A DNA stretch of 64,000 nucleotides from DATFVJ01 sp963826515. GTDB taxonomy: Bacteria; Actinomycetota; Actinomycetes; Streptosporangiales; Streptosporangiaceae. The notes beneath the pieces are model-generated. The model worked only from the letters and a program-made list of their open reading frames with translations. It ran no database searches and was not told where the DNA came from. The position numbers and the translations under genes were made by a program. Positions 27,945 through 37,415 of the stretch are shown here, one piece after another. The stretch's first letter is position 1. Each line of letters opens with the position of its first letter. The stretch lies in the NCBI GenBank assembly GCA_963826515.1, contig CAWGXI010000006.1, forward strand, positions 62,001-126,000, given 5' to 3'.

Positions 27945-29485
27945 ATGTCCGGACGTGATCGGATCAAGCCTGAGCAGTTGCGACACAAGATCATGACCGC
28001 GGAGGACGCGGCCGCGCTGATTCCCGCGGGCGCGAACGTGGGAATGAGCGGCTTCACCGGCGCGGGCCATCCCAAGGCCATTCCCGCGGCACTCGCCGAG
28101 CGAATCGAGAACGCGAACGCCGCCGGGCGTGGGTTCCGGGTCGGCGTCTGGACGGGTGCCGCGACGGCGCCAGACCTGGACGGCACCCTTGCCGAGGTTG
28201 AGGGCATCGACTTGCTGCTTCCTTACCAGTCCGATCCCGTCACCCGGAAGAAGATCAACTCGGGCCGGATGGACTACATCGACGTGCATCTCTCCCACGT
28301 GGCGCAGATGGTCCACGAGGGCTTCTTCGGCCATCTCGACTTCGCCGTGATCGAAGCCGTCGGGGTGACCGCCGACGGCAATCTGATCCCATCCACCTCG
28401 GTCGGTAACAACAGGACCTGGATCGAGCAGGCGGATCGGGTGATCGTCGAGATCAATGCCCACCAGAGCGAGGAACTCTACGGCTTTCACGACATCTACT
28501 ACGGCATGTCACTGCCACCCAACCGCGAGGCCATCCCGATCAACGCGCCAGGGGACCGGATCGGCGTGCCCTACCTGATCTGCCCGGGCGACAAGATCGC
28601 CGCGATCGTCGAGACCGACGCCCCGGATTTCAGCACACCCTTCACACCGCCCGATGCAGTCTCTGAAACGATCGCCGGCCACGTGATCGACTTCTTCAGC
28701 AACGAGGTGGCACAAGGCCGCCTGCCCCGCGACCTGCTCCCGCTGCAGTCCGGCGTCGGCAATGTGGCCAACGCGGTCCTGCACGGGCTCGACAACGGCC
28801 CGTTCGAGCGGCTCACCGCCTACACCGAGGTCCTCCAGGACGGCATGCTGGAGATGATCGAGTCCGGGAGGCTGCTCGTCGCCTCGGCGACCGCCTTCAC
28901 GCTGAGCGCGGAGGCCAGTGAGCGGTTCTACGGCCAGTTGCCGCGCTACCGGCAGAACATAGTCCTGCGGCCCCAGGCGGTCACCAACCATCCCGAGGTC
29001 ATCCGCCGTCTTGGCGTCCTGTCGATGAACGCGATGCTTGAGGCGGACATCTACGGCAACGTCAACTCGACCCACGTCATGGGCACCATGATGCAGAACG
29101 GCATCGGCGGGTCCGGGGACTTCACCAGGAACGCCTACATCTCGATGTTCGTCAGCCCATCGCAGGCCAAGGGCGGCGCCATCTCGTGCATCGTGCCGAT
29201 GGCGTCCCACGTGGATCACACCGAGCACGACGTCCACGTGCTCATCACCGAGCAGGGCGTCGCCGACCTCCGCGGCCTGGCCCCGCGCCGCCGGGCGAGG
29301 AAGATCATCGACAACTGCGCGCACCCGGATTTCGGCCGGCCCTTGACGACTACTTCGACCGGGCATTCGCAGGCTCACGCGGCAAGCACACGCCCCACCT
29401 GCTCGCCGAGGCGCTTTCCTGGCATGACCACTTCGAGCAAGAAGGAACGATGCGGCAGGACAAGATGCCCGCCAGCCGGGCGTGA
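27945..29485 (+). pseudogene. acetyl-CoA hydrolase / succinyl-CoA:acetate-type CoA-transferase, C-terminal frameshift
   Basis: ATG 27945 begins MSGRDRIKPEQLRHKIMTAE. The frame matches the YgfH/AarC-type class I CoA-transferases: NVGMSGFTGAGHPKAIP, SDPVTRKKINSGRMDYIDVH, EAVGVTADGNLIPSTSVGNN, LQSGVGNVANAVLHGL, TAYTEVLQDGMLEM (active-site Glu expected in YTEV) and IGGSGDFTRNAYISMF. Near 29340 one base is out; the true C-terminus RPALDDYFDRAF and LAEALSWHDHFEQEGTMRQD lies in the next frame, ending at 29485. Loss of the last 50 residues may not abolish activity, and a sequencing error is possible. It would move CoA between acetate and succinyl- or propionyl-CoA in central metabolism. Confidence 0.8.
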
Positions 29486-29764
29486 CCTCGGGGCATGACC
29501 TCGGGGCATGACCGGCGTCATGGGTAGGTCGTGACAGTCTGCCGCAGCGTCGGCAGCCAGCGCCCCGACCGAGCGGATGGCCTGCTGCTTGCGTTTGAGC
29601 CCGACCATGACTACCGCCAACGACTCCGCAGCATCGCCAGCCAGCCGCCGGCAGTGCCCGCCCGCCTCCGGGGTTCACCAGCAGCCGCCTTCTCCATCTC
29701 ATCTCCATCTCATCTCCATCCGGGTAGCACCGCGCTGTCCGCGGCGGCGGCTTACCGTGGCGAC

Positions 29765-31609
29765 ATGACGGACCAGGACAATACGAACGCAAATGGCGAC
29801 CTGTTCACGACCGAAACGACAGGACTGCCGCAGGTACTACCCCCGGCGGTGACCCGGCTCGGCGACGGTGACCGGCTCGACCTGCGGATCGGCCCCGTGC
29901 GCAAGAACATCGACGGCGCCGGGTTGCGCATGCTCGGCTATAACGGGTCGATCCCCGGCCCGGTCCTGCATGTCGATCAGGGATCGCAGATCACCGTGCA
30001 GGTGACCAACGACGGCGACGTCGAGGCGACCGTGCATTGGCACGGCCTGCGGCTGGAGAACCGTTACGACGGGGTCCCGCACGAGACCCAGGCGCCGATC
30101 CCGGTCGGCGGGACCTTCACCTACCAGCTCCAGTTCCCTGACCCGGGGTTCTACTGGTACCACCCGCACATCCGCGAGGATTTCGGCCTGGAAATGGGCC
30201 TGTACGGCACGATCGTCGTCGAGCCTGCCGACCCCGGGTACTGGCCCGCCGCCGACCGGCAGCTGACCCTCACGCTGGATGACCTGCTCGTCGAGGACGG
30301 GCACATCGCGCCGTTCAGCAAATCGGGGCCGACGTTCGTCGCGATGGGCCGGTACGGCAACGTGATGCTGATCAACGGCGAGACCGAGTTCTCCGGCCTG
30401 GCGGCGGCCGGTGAGGTCGTGCGCCTGTATGTGGTCAACACCGCGAACACGCGGATCTTCAACTTCGCCATCCGCGGCGGCCGTGCCAAGCTGGTCGGCG
30501 GCGACAGCGGCCGGTACGAGCGCGAGACGTTCACCGACGAGGTGCTGCTCGCGCCGTCCGAGCGCGCCGTCATCGACGTGCTGTTCGACGCCCCCGGCCA
30601 GGTATTCCTGGAGCACCGCACCCCCGATCACGTCTACCACCTCGGCGCGTTCACGGTCACCGAAGGCACGGCCGGCGCGGCCGCCGGGACGTTCGAGGCG
30701 CTGCGCACCGACCCCGAGCTCACCGCCGAGCATCACTCGATCGGCCGCGACATCGAACGGCCACCCGATAAGGTGCTCGCGTTCTACTCGCTAATGCCCC
30801 TGCTGTACGGGGCAGACGATAGCCAGGCAGCTGCCTACGCCTGCCCGATGCACCCCGACGTCACCGCCGCCGAGCCAGGGACCTGCCCGAAGTGCGGAAT
30901 GAAGCTGGTGGCCGTCCCGGCCGGGACAGCGGCCTCCTACGCGTGCCCGATGCACCCTGAGGTCACCGCGACCGAACCGGCGACCTGCCCGAAGTGCGGG
31001 ATGAAGCTGGTGGCCGCGCCGGCCGTTACAGGGGCGTCCTACGCGTGCCCGATGCACCCCGAGGTCACCGCCGCCGAACCAGGGACCTGCCCCAAGTGCG
31101 GGATGAAACTGGTGGCCTCTGCTGCCCCGCCGCCGCCAGCCGCCGGGCCCGGCCAGGGCGAGGTGCATGGCGGGCATGAGCACGGCGACGGCCTGGAGTG
31201 GGAGGACCTGATGCCGGAGATCAACCGCGTGTCAGATTCCGCCAACATGATCTGGCAGCTCATCGACCGGCAGACCGGGGCGGTGAACGGGGACATCAGC
31301 TGGGAGTTCACGGTCGGGGACCGGGTGAAGATCCGGCTGGTCAACGAGATGGACTCCGATCACCCGATGCACCACCCGTTCCACGTCCACGGCGCCGGCC
31401 GGTTCCTGATCTTGTCCCGCGACGGTAAGCCAGAGCCCAACCTGGTGTGGAAGGACACCGTGCTGCTGCGCGCGGGAGAGACCGTGGACATCCTGCTGGA
31501 CGTCAGCAACCCTGGGCTGTGGATGGCGCACTGCCACATCGCCGAGCACAACCAAAGCGGCATGATGTTCAGCTTCAACGTGGCCCGCCGCCCGGAACCA
31601 GCCCGATGA
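29765..31609 (+). CDS. multicopper oxidase with three tandem metal-binding CPMHP...CPKCGM repeats
   Basis: ATG 29765, 614 residues. Domain 1: GYNGSIPGPVLHVDQGSQIT and VHWHGLRLENRYDGVPHETQ, then FYWYHPHIREDFGLEMGLYG. Domain 2: about residues 165-320. Residues 358-460 hold three near-identical 34-residue units, each with YACPMHP and TCPKCGMKLV, the heavy-metal-binding domain usually found on CusB- or CopA-type copper proteins. Domain 3 has HPMHHPFHVHGAGRFL and MAHCHIAEHNQSGMMF, the type 1/2/3 copper ligands. All copper motifs are present. No signal peptide is visible from this start; an upstream in-frame extension also lacks one. It overlaps the next gene (ATGA). Probably a copper-dependent oxidase in metal homeostasis. 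Confidence 0.88.
   Translation: MTDQDNTNANGDLFTTETTGLPQVLPPAVTRLGDGDRLDLRIGPVRKNIDGAGLRMLGYNGSIPGPVLHVDQGSQITVQVTNDGDVEATVHWHGLRLENRYDGVPHETQAPIPVGGTFTYQLQFPDPGFYWYHPHIREDFGLEMGLYGTIVVEPADPGYWPAADRQLTLTLDDLLVEDGHIAPFSKSGPTFVAMGRYGNVMLINGETEFSGLAAAGEVVRLYVVNTANTRIFNFAIRGGRAKLVGGDSGRYERETFTDEVLLAPSERAVIDVLFDAPGQVFLEHRTPDHVYHLGAFTVTEGTAGAAAGTFEALRTDPELTAEHHSIGRDIERPPDKVLAFYSLMPLLYGADDSQAAAYACPMHPDVTAAEPGTCPKCGMKLVAVPAGTAASYACPMHPEVTATEPATCPKCGMKLVAAPAVTGASYACPMHPEVTAAEPGTCPKCGMKLVASAAPPPPAAGPGQGEVHGGHEHGDGLEWEDLMPEINRVSDSANMIWQLIDRQTGAVNGDISWEFTVGDRVKIRLVNEMDSDHPMHHPFHVHGAGRFLILSRDGKPEPNLVWKDTVLLRAGETVDILLDVSNPGLWMAHCHIAEHNQSGMMFSFNVARRPEPAR
30837..31142 (+). repeat. three 102-bp tandem repeats inside the multicopper oxidase gene
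   Basis: Three copies, each encoding YACPMHP(D/E)VTA and TCPKCGMKLVA with a short Ala/Pro/Thr spacer. DNA identity between copies is high, which suggests recent expansion. Such repeats can change number by slippage. Confidence 0.85.
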
Positions 31610-32664
31610 GCCGCGGCTCGGCGGGACCGCCTCCGGAGGTGCTGGTGATCGGCGGCGGCCAGGCCGGCCTGGCCATGGGCTACCACCTGGCCCAGTCCGG
31701 ATTGTCCTTGCAGATCGTGGACGCCGGCGCGCAGATCGGCGAGATGTGGCGCTCGCGGTGGGATTCTCTGCAGCTGTTCACCTCGGGCCGGTATGACAAC
31801 CTGCCGGGCCTGCCCTTCCCGGCGGCGCCGGACGCCTACCCGGGCAAGGACGACGTCGCGAACTACCTTCAGGCCTACGCGGCAAAGTTTGAGCTGCCGG
31901 TACGGCTTGACACGAAGGTGACCTCGCTGACCAGGAACGGGGGCGGCTACGTCGCGAAGGCGGGCGGCGAGGTGCTGGAGGCCCGGCAGGTGGTGGTCGC
32001 TACCGGGCCCTTCCAGGCGCCGTTCATCCCGCCGATCGCCGAGGATCTCGGCCCCGGCGTGCACCAGGTCCACAGCGCCCGCTACCGGCACCCGCGGACG
32101 ATCCCGCCCGGGAAGGTCCTGGTCGTCGGCGCCGCGAACTCTGGATGCCAGATCGCCGAGGAGCTCTCTGCGACCCACGACGTGGAGCTCTCCGCCGGGC
32201 AGCGGATCCCGGCGATCCCGCAGCGGCCGCTCGGCCGCGACATCTGGACCTGGGCGACCGGACTGCGGCTGGACAAGGTGACTGCGGACTCGCGCCTGGG
32301 AAGACGCCTGGCCGGGCGGGACCAGGTGATCGGCCCCGGCCCCCGGCAGCTCGCCCGCCGCCACGGCATCCGGATCCGGCCCCGGGCGGCGAGCGCGGCC
32401 GGACGGACCGTCACCTTCGCCGACCGTACCACCGCGGAATACGACGCCGTGGTCTGGGCGACCGGGTTCACGGCCGACCACTCGTGGATCGGCATCCCTG
32501 CGGTGACCGACGAGCGGGGCCGCATCCTGCACACACGCGGCGTGACGCCGTCGCCCGGCCTGTATATGCTGGGCCTCACGTGGCAGCACACCCGGGGCTC
32601 CGCGCTGCTTGGCTGGGTAGGGAATGACGCGGCGTTCCTGGCCGGGCAGATCGCGCGCCGGTGA
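31606..32664 (+). CDS. CzcO-like FAD-dependent monooxygenase
   Basis: ATG 31606 overlaps the oxidase stop (ATGA). 352 residues: EVLVIGGGQAGLAMGYHLAQ (FAD-binding GxGxxG, residue 11 on), QIGEMWRSRWDSLQLFTS, QVVVATGPFQAPFIP, GKVLVVGAANSGCQIAEEL (NADPH-binding GxGxSG-like) and WATGFTADHSWIG, the usual flavin monooxygenase signatures. Intact. Proteins of this type are annotated as cation-diffusion-associated CzcO or trimethylamine-like monooxygenases; the substrate is unknown. Translational coupling to the copper oxidase suggests a joint redox role. Confidence 0.85.
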   Translation: MSRGSAGPPPEVLVIGGGQAGLAMGYHLAQSGLSLQIVDAGAQIGEMWRSRWDSLQLFTSGRYDNLPGLPFPAAPDAYPGKDDVANYLQAYAAKFELPVRLDTKVTSLTRNGGGYVAKAGGEVLEARQVVVATGPFQAPFIPPIAEDLGPGVHQVHSARYRHPRTIPPGKVLVVGAANSGCQIAEELSATHDVELSAGQRIPAIPQRPLGRDIWTWATGLRLDKVTADSRLGRRLAGRDQVIGPGPRQLARRHGIRIRPRAASAAGRTVTFADRTTAEYDAVVWATGFTADHSWIGIPAVTDERGRILHTRGVTPSPGLYMLGLTWQHTRGSALLGWVGNDAAFLAGQIARR

Positions 32665-32750
32665 ACGGATGAAAAACGAACCATCGGCCGCATCGCGGCG
32701 GCCACCGGTGTAGCGCTCCTCCCTGCGGCTGCCGCGAGGAGGCCCCGGCC

Positions 32751-33200
32751 ATGACTGACGCACCCACGCCCACGCCTACCCCGCAGCGGGAGCAGTCGAT
32801 ACGTGTGCCGGTTCTGTGGGGACTGGCATTCGGCGCCATCCAGGCCGCCTCGCCGCTCGCCCTCTGGTGGCTCGATCAGGCGACCGTCCAGGCACTCTTG
32901 CTAGCCCTGATCGCAGCGGTCTACATCGGGTTCGCGGTAGCAGACGGAAGACCCAAGGTTATCGCCGTCGAGTGCACCATCGCTGGCGCCTTCGTCTTGC
33001 TTGCCGCCGCAGGCGTCACCGGATCGGCCTGGCTCCTCGTCCTCGGTTATGCGGGCCACGGTCTCAAAGACTTCTGGCAAGAACGCAGCCACTACGTTGC
33101 CGGCACACGGTGGTGGCCGCCGTTCTGCGCCGCCGTGGACTGGCTCGTCGCCGTGGTTCTCGCCTTCGAGATCATTGCAGAAGCCGGATTTCACTCCTAG
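32751..33200 (+). CDS. small four-helix membrane protein
   Basis: 149 residues from ATG 32751. After a Thr/Pro-rich start (TPTPTPQREQSIRV) four hydrophobic segments follow: LWGLAFGAIQAASPLALWWL, LLLALIAAVYIGFAVAD, VIAVECTIAGAFVLLAAAG plus SAWLLVLGYAGHGLKDFWQE, and FCAAVDWLVAVVLAFEIIAE. HGLKDFWQ and TRWWPPFCAAVDW recur in related hypothetical membrane proteins of actinobacteria. Function unknown. It lies 86 bases after the monooxygenase gene on the same strand, so it may be part of the same unit. Confidence 0.75.
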   Translation: MTDAPTPTPTPQREQSIRVPVLWGLAFGAIQAASPLALWWLDQATVQALLLALIAAVYIGFAVADGRPKVIAVECTIAGAFVLLAAAGVTGSAWLLVLGYAGHGLKDFWQERSHYVAGTRWWPPFCAAVDWLVAVVLAFEIIAEAGFHS

Positions 33201-33639
33201 CAGCCGAAGGACAGGCCGACCAGAAGGCCGCCGCGGCGTCATTTCGCGTCGCGTGATCCACCCGGCTTCTCAGCCACTTGCACTGCGCCAACTCAGCAAG
33301 CTCGACCCGGGGAGCAGCCGTAGCAAGCCAGCCAGCCTGTTCAACACACACGACCGTCACGCGCATCGGCGTGCCATCCTGAGCCAGCTCGTGCGGCTGA
33401 GTGCCATGTTGTCTTCGCCCGGTTTGGGCATGCGGAATTTGGCCTGTGGGATAGCCCTGTTTGCGGGTAGCTGTGATGTGCCGGGCGAGCGGGCGGGTCA
33501 AGGACCGGGCGGCAGCCCGGCCGTGCAACGGCGCCGTCACGGTCGCGGCATCGCCTTACTGGCTGGCGGCTGACTCGGCAGCAGTGGCTGTGGCAGTACG
33601 GCGGCGAGGCGATCCGGCTGGTGCTGATCTGCCCGCCCG

Positions 33640-34050
33640 GCGAGGGCACCTGGATACGGCCGTACGACTGCTGAAGCGGCGTGCGTTTGTCTCCATGGCG
33701 GCCGGGTTAGGCGCGGGAGCCCTCACGCCGCTGCCGTCACGCGCCATCGGGACGGCGCTGCCGGCCTCGGTGGCGACTGACTACATCACGATCACGACCG
33801 CGCACCGGCACCTGTACTGGTCGGTGCCGGCGACCCGGCTTCACGACGCGGTGGCCCGCCACGCCGCCGTCGGCGCGGCGCTGCTCCCAGGCGTCCCGGA
33901 GGCGGCCCGGCCGTCACTGGCGGCGGCCGTCGCTGAGTCCAGCATGCTCGCCGGCCGCATCGAATTCTTCGACCTCCAGCAACCCGAGACAGCCCAGGCC
34001 AGCTACGTGCTGGCGCTGCAGGCCGCCCAGGACGCGCGGGACCTGCTGCT
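33640..34050 (+). pseudogene. XRE/TPR-type regulator fragment
   Basis: The frame reads LLKRRAFVSMAAGLGAGALT, then TDYITITTAHRHLYWSVPAT and VGAALLPGVPEAARPSLAAA, ending AESSMLAGRIEFFDLQQPE and ASYVLALQAAQDARD. This is the central segment of actinobacterial regulators that join an XRE domain to TPR-like helices (the KRRxF...GA motif is characteristic). The HTH and the C-terminal half are absent. The 33201-33640 interval upstream holds no recognisable gene. Confidence 0.5.
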
Positions 34051-34096
34051 CGGGTGCGTCGGCTCGATGAGCGCCTGTACGACTGGAACACCACCG

Positions 34097-34755
34097 TCAG
34101 CGCGCTGACCGGCTAGCGGCCGCAACCACGGCGGGCAGATCGGCGAGCGAGGTGATCCGCCCGTCGGCAGCGGCGGCCATGTCGGGATCCTGCGCAAAGA
34201 TGTAGCCCCACGGGCCGCGGCGCAGGAACACCGTCCGCATACCGGCTGCCTTGGCCGGTCGCAGATCGTTGTCCGGCCGGTCCCCGACATAGGCGATCTG
34301 GCCGGCCTCCCGCGAAGCGGCAGCGATCACCGCCTCGAAAGACGCCGCGCTGGGCTTGCTCACCCCCCAGTCATCAGACGTCGCAATCAGATCCGCCGGC
34401 AGCCTCAGGTCTCGCAGGATCGCCCCGGCGCGCGACGTCTGGTTCCCGGCAACACCGACCCACACGCCCATCTCGCGCAGCGCCGACAAGCTCGGCCGCA
34501 CATCCGGGTACAGATCGTCCTCCCCGAACCATTCCGGTTTTCCCGCGGCGGCGCGGCGTTCGCGTTCGGCGCCCAGATCGAAACCGGGCCGGAAGTGCTG
34601 GAATACCTCGCGGTAGTCCCGTCCGGTGGCGATGACCGCGCCGAATACCGCTGAGAACGTGTGCCGCGGCACGCCCAGCCAGTCGGCCCATGTCCCGTAC
34701 TCGCGGGTCTCGTCCACCAGCGTCTCGCGGCATCCAGCACCACCGCACTGATCAC
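34097..34755 (-). pseudogene. HAD-family hydrolase, frameshift at motif I
   Basis: GTG 34755 opens VISAVVLDA, the strand carrying HAD motif I, but one or two bases are missing near 34733 and the continuation ETLVDETREYGTWADWLG is in the next frame. The second frame runs intact to 34097: GVAGNQTSRAGAILRDL (motif II region), TSDDWGVSKPSAASFEAVI (motif III Lys) and YVGDRPDNDLRPAKAAGMRT (motif IV). Restored length would be about 218 residues, as usual for phosphoglycolate-phosphatase-like enzymes. Translation from an internal start would lack the nucleophile Asp. Confidence 0.75.
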
Positions 34756-34979
34756 CCAGCCACCCTGCGATCCATAACGGCTGCCGCGTGAGGTCACGCC
34801 CTTCCTGCGCAGTGCCCCGCGCCTAGGTGGCCACAGCGCGCGTCCCTAGCTTTGTCCTATAGGCGCCGGCATCCACAGCCTCGCCGCCGAAGTTGATAAT
34901 CACCGACCCATCGCCGTTCGGCACAGCGTTGACGGAATAGCGGCCCTGCTCGTTCTCCTGAAACTCGACTACGCAGGCC

Positions 34980-35119
34980 GCGGCGAAATCCGGTGCGTGT
35001 CCACGCCGCCGGGCGACGTGGCCGCGACGGCGCACCACGGCGAGTATTCGGACATGGCTGGCGCATACGAGGCACTGGAACAGTGGTGCAAGGACAACGG
35101 ACGAGGGCCGGCCCGTTAA
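34980..35119 (+). pseudogene. GyrI-like effector-binding domain fragment
   Basis: The frame reads VSTPPGDVAATAHHGEYSDM and AGAYEALEQWCKDNGRGPAR, the beginning of a GyrI-like small-molecule-binding domain as found behind MerR or AraC domains. It ends at TAA 35117-35119 after about 45 residues; both the DNA-binding part and the rest of the domain are missing. The minus strand at 34823-34960 has another protein-like piece (RYSVNAVPNGDGSVIINFGG) that I cannot assign. Confidence 0.45.
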
Positions 35120-35519
35120 GCGGGACATATCCCAGATCTCACGTCCGCCTGCTCAGCCCGAGGCGGCGATGTATAACATACGGCCTGGGCAGCTGTTCGC
35201 CGAGGCTGTAGCCGGGATTGCCATCCAGTCGACGGCGCGAAGAGCTCTTGATAGCCGCGCACCGACCCGCCTAATTGTTCCTGAGGGCGCCGGTCGTGAT
35301 GCGGTGTCTTGATGTCACCTGCCAGCGGCATGGGAGTCTTGATCGGCTGGACCGCTCGGTAATGGTGGTTATGCGACGGCGGGTGCGGCGGGCTCCGTGG
35401 ACGCGGCCAGCAGCCCGGTGCAGGCACGCTGATCACGATTCCGGGTCAGCGCGGCTGAGTGTCCGGTTGCTGTCCGCGGGGGTATGTCACACACGGGCCG
35501 GCTGCGTCGTCACCGGGGC

Positions 35520-35713
35520 ATGAGGATCGCGATTATCGGAGGAATGGGAACGCTAGGCCGGCAGGTCGCCGCGCAGTTGCGGGACCGCGGCCACGAGTCC
35601 GGGTGCTGAGCCGCAGCGCCCCGGAGCACCGGGTGGACCTGCGGACCGGCGCCGGGCTGGACGAGGGGCTGCGCGGCTGCCGGGCGGTGGTCGATGCGAG
35701 CAACGAATCGTAA
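35520..35713 (+). pseudogene. NAD(P)-binding (atypical SDR) protein, short fragment
   Basis: ATG 35520 gives MRIAIIGGMGTLGRQVAAQL, a Rossmann GxGxxG start, then RDRGHES. A one-base loss near 35610 moves the continuation RVLSRSAPEHRVDLRTGAGL and RGCRAVVDASNES into another frame, ending at TAA 35711-35713. About 65 residues of a 250-residue family remain. Confidence 0.6.
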
Positions 35714-35779
35714 TCACGTTCGCGGCCTGGCTGGACGCGGCGCGCCACCGCCCGGAGGCGGCGGAGGAGGAAACGGCGG

Positions 35780-36325
35780 GTGAGTACCGCAGTGCTGCGC
35801 AGGGTCCCGCGCCCTGGTCATCGCGACGTAGAACACCCGCCGTTCGTCGGCGTCAGAGCTCATTCCGGGCCGCGCTGAACAGGTGCGCGGGACCAGCCAG
35901 TCCCTGGGCTTCCCGGTCCGGGACGAGGGGAAGCGATTCCTGGTCAGCGACGGCACGAACACGGCGGCTCACTCGAGCCCCTTGGCCTTGTGGATGGTGG
36001 TCAGGTCAGCCGGAACTGGCCCAGGAGCCGGTAGAAGTTCTCGGCCATGCGCCGGAACGGCTCGTTCAGGTCACTCAGCGGGATCAGCTCGTTCTCCACC
36101 ACCTCCAGGTTGGTGAGGAACGCGCCCAGGTTGATGAGGAACGCGCCGATCGAGGTGAACAGCTTGCCGGTGAGGCTCTTCAGGCCGAGCGCGGGCTCTT
36201 CCCGGCAAAGGAACGCGGTCAGCCGCCGCTCATCGAGCAGGTCGAATGTTTCGTAACGGGGCACGTGCTGCTGCGGCAGCCGGAAAGCAGTAGGCGTGGA
36301 TCGTTCCCATGAACGCCGCGCCCAG
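35780..36325 (-). pseudogene. UvrD/REP-like helicase, internally deleted
   Basis: From the upstream end: AAFMGTIHAYCF (helicase motif Ic), then QQHVPRYETFDLLDERRLTA, FLCREEPALGLKSLTGKLF and AENFYRLLGQFRL; then, after a deletion, TTIHKAKGLE followed by a TGA where Trp is expected, and FVPSLTRNRFPSSR with DADERRVFYVAMTRARD (motif VI). The Walker motifs and the middle of the enzyme are absent. It is a remnant of an UvrD-like DNA helicase. Confidence 0.65.
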
Positions 36326-36359
36326 CCGGTCCAGCGAGCCGGGCCCGGCCGCTCCTCGA

Positions 36360-36597
36360 CCCCGGCGGAGATACGGTCCTTGCCCGAGCACGAGGTGGGC
36401 CGGGCGCACCACGTCAGTTCCTCGGCTGGGTGGTTGAGTACGAGCGCCACCTGCACCGCATCAAGCTGGCCCGGCCCAAGCACATGACCGAACGCGTAAG
36501 CGCCAATCAGCTGAGGTGCCTCGTCCCACAGGCCGCTGACCCGCTGGCACCGCTCGGCGATCATTTCCAGCCGCTGCACCGCTCTGCCGTACCGCAT
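36360..36597 (-). pseudogene. fragment of a small conserved actinobacterial protein
   Basis: ATG 36597 gives MRYGRAVQRLEMIAERCQRV, SGLWDEAPQLIGAYAFGHVL and LDAVQVALVLNHPAEELTWC. This resembles a family of uncharacterised proteins (DUF7711 from memory). It runs into the helicase remnant near 36360 and so lacks its C-terminus. Function unknown. Confidence 0.4.
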
Positions 36598-36764
36598 GGC
36601 CCCATTCTCAGCCGTGTCAGGGTCCCATGCGGCGCGTTCAGGTCCGCAAGGACGGTAAACGCTTCCAGCAGGCCGGCAAGGCCGCGGCCTGCTCATCGTC
36701 ATCAGACGAGGGGAAGGCCACGAAACGGCGCTCCGCCCGCAGAGTGGATCGTTAGCCTCATGGC

Positions 36765-37076
36765 GTGAGCAAGCTGAGTAAGGCTGAACTCGACTCGCTC
36801 GTCGGGGAGGCCATAGTCGACTGTTACGACCGCGAGGAACGGGCCGCTGGCCTTTACACGATGATTCAAGACAACCTGGCGACACCGTTTCAGACGCAGG
36901 TTCTTGGCCTGGATGTCGTCGTCAAGGATGTCGATCTGAGAGATGACGCTGGCGTGGTAGCCATCTGCACCCGCGGCGCGTTCCGTGGGGCCGTCCCGAT
37001 CCTCGACCTCCCGCTCCCGGTGCCGCGTCCCGAGGGCGCGGAGTGGATCGACGCCTACCGCCACTGGCCGGCCTGA
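36765..37076 (+). CDS. uncharacterised 103-residue acidic protein
   Basis: GTG 36765 opens VSKLSKAELDSLVGEAIVDC, then ATPFQTQVLGLDVVVKDVDL and AICTRGAFRGAVPILDLPLP, ending EGAEWIDAYRHWPA. It is intact, compact, acidic, and matches a family of single-domain actinobacterial proteins, sometimes annotated as calcium-binding without clear evidence. No catalytic motif is visible. It is followed at 37090 by a broken gene in the same direction, suggesting a former operon of three small genes. Confidence 0.7.
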   Translation: MSKLSKAELDSLVGEAIVDCYDREERAAGLYTMIQDNLATPFQTQVLGLDVVVKDVDLRDDAGVVAICTRGAFRGAVPILDLPLPVPRPEGAEWIDAYRHWPA

Positions 37077-37089
37077 TTAGTTAGTTAGC

Positions 37090-37400
37090 GTGAGCAGGAA
37101 ACCACCGGTCCTCCCGCCGAAGCTGCAGGCCTGGGAAGACGCGCGCCGACGGCACAGGCTCTCTCATGCCCAGGTTCAGATGGCGCGTGAGCTTGGCCTG
37201 AACCCCAGGAAGCTCGAAGCTCGATAACCATGGCCAAGAACCTTGGAAGCAGCCGCTTCCCCAGTTCATCGAGCACCTGTACAGCAAGAAGTTCGGCCGC
37301 GACCGGCCCGAAGTGGTGACGCCAATCGAGAAGCAGGCGCGGCAGCTCGCGCAGGCCAAGGCCGAACGCATGGCGCGCCGGGCGGTGTGCGCACAGACGA
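37090..37400 (+). pseudogene. small conserved protein broken by a 7-bp tandem duplication
   Basis: GTG 37090: SRKPPVLPPKLQAWEDARRR then HRLSHAQVQMARELGLNPRK. At 37210-37223 the sequence AAGCTCG is present twice in tandem; with one copy removed the reading would be NPRKLDNHGQEPWKQPLPQF and then IEHLYSKKFGRDRPEVVTPI and EKQARQLAQAKAERMARRA. With the duplication the frame ends at once (EAR stop). So a specific slippage or repair event destroyed this gene. Function unknown; the N-terminal half may be a DNA-binding helix pair. Confidence 0.75.
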
Positions 37401-37415
37401 CGGAGACCCGTGATC

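Noticed and set aside
29686..29724. TCTCATCTCCA repeats as an origin or regulatory array
   Set aside because: Only about three short imperfect copies; no supporting context.
30837..31142. Three short repeats as a possible CRISPR array
   Set aside because: The units are 102 bp, contiguous without unique spacers, and in frame within a protein gene.
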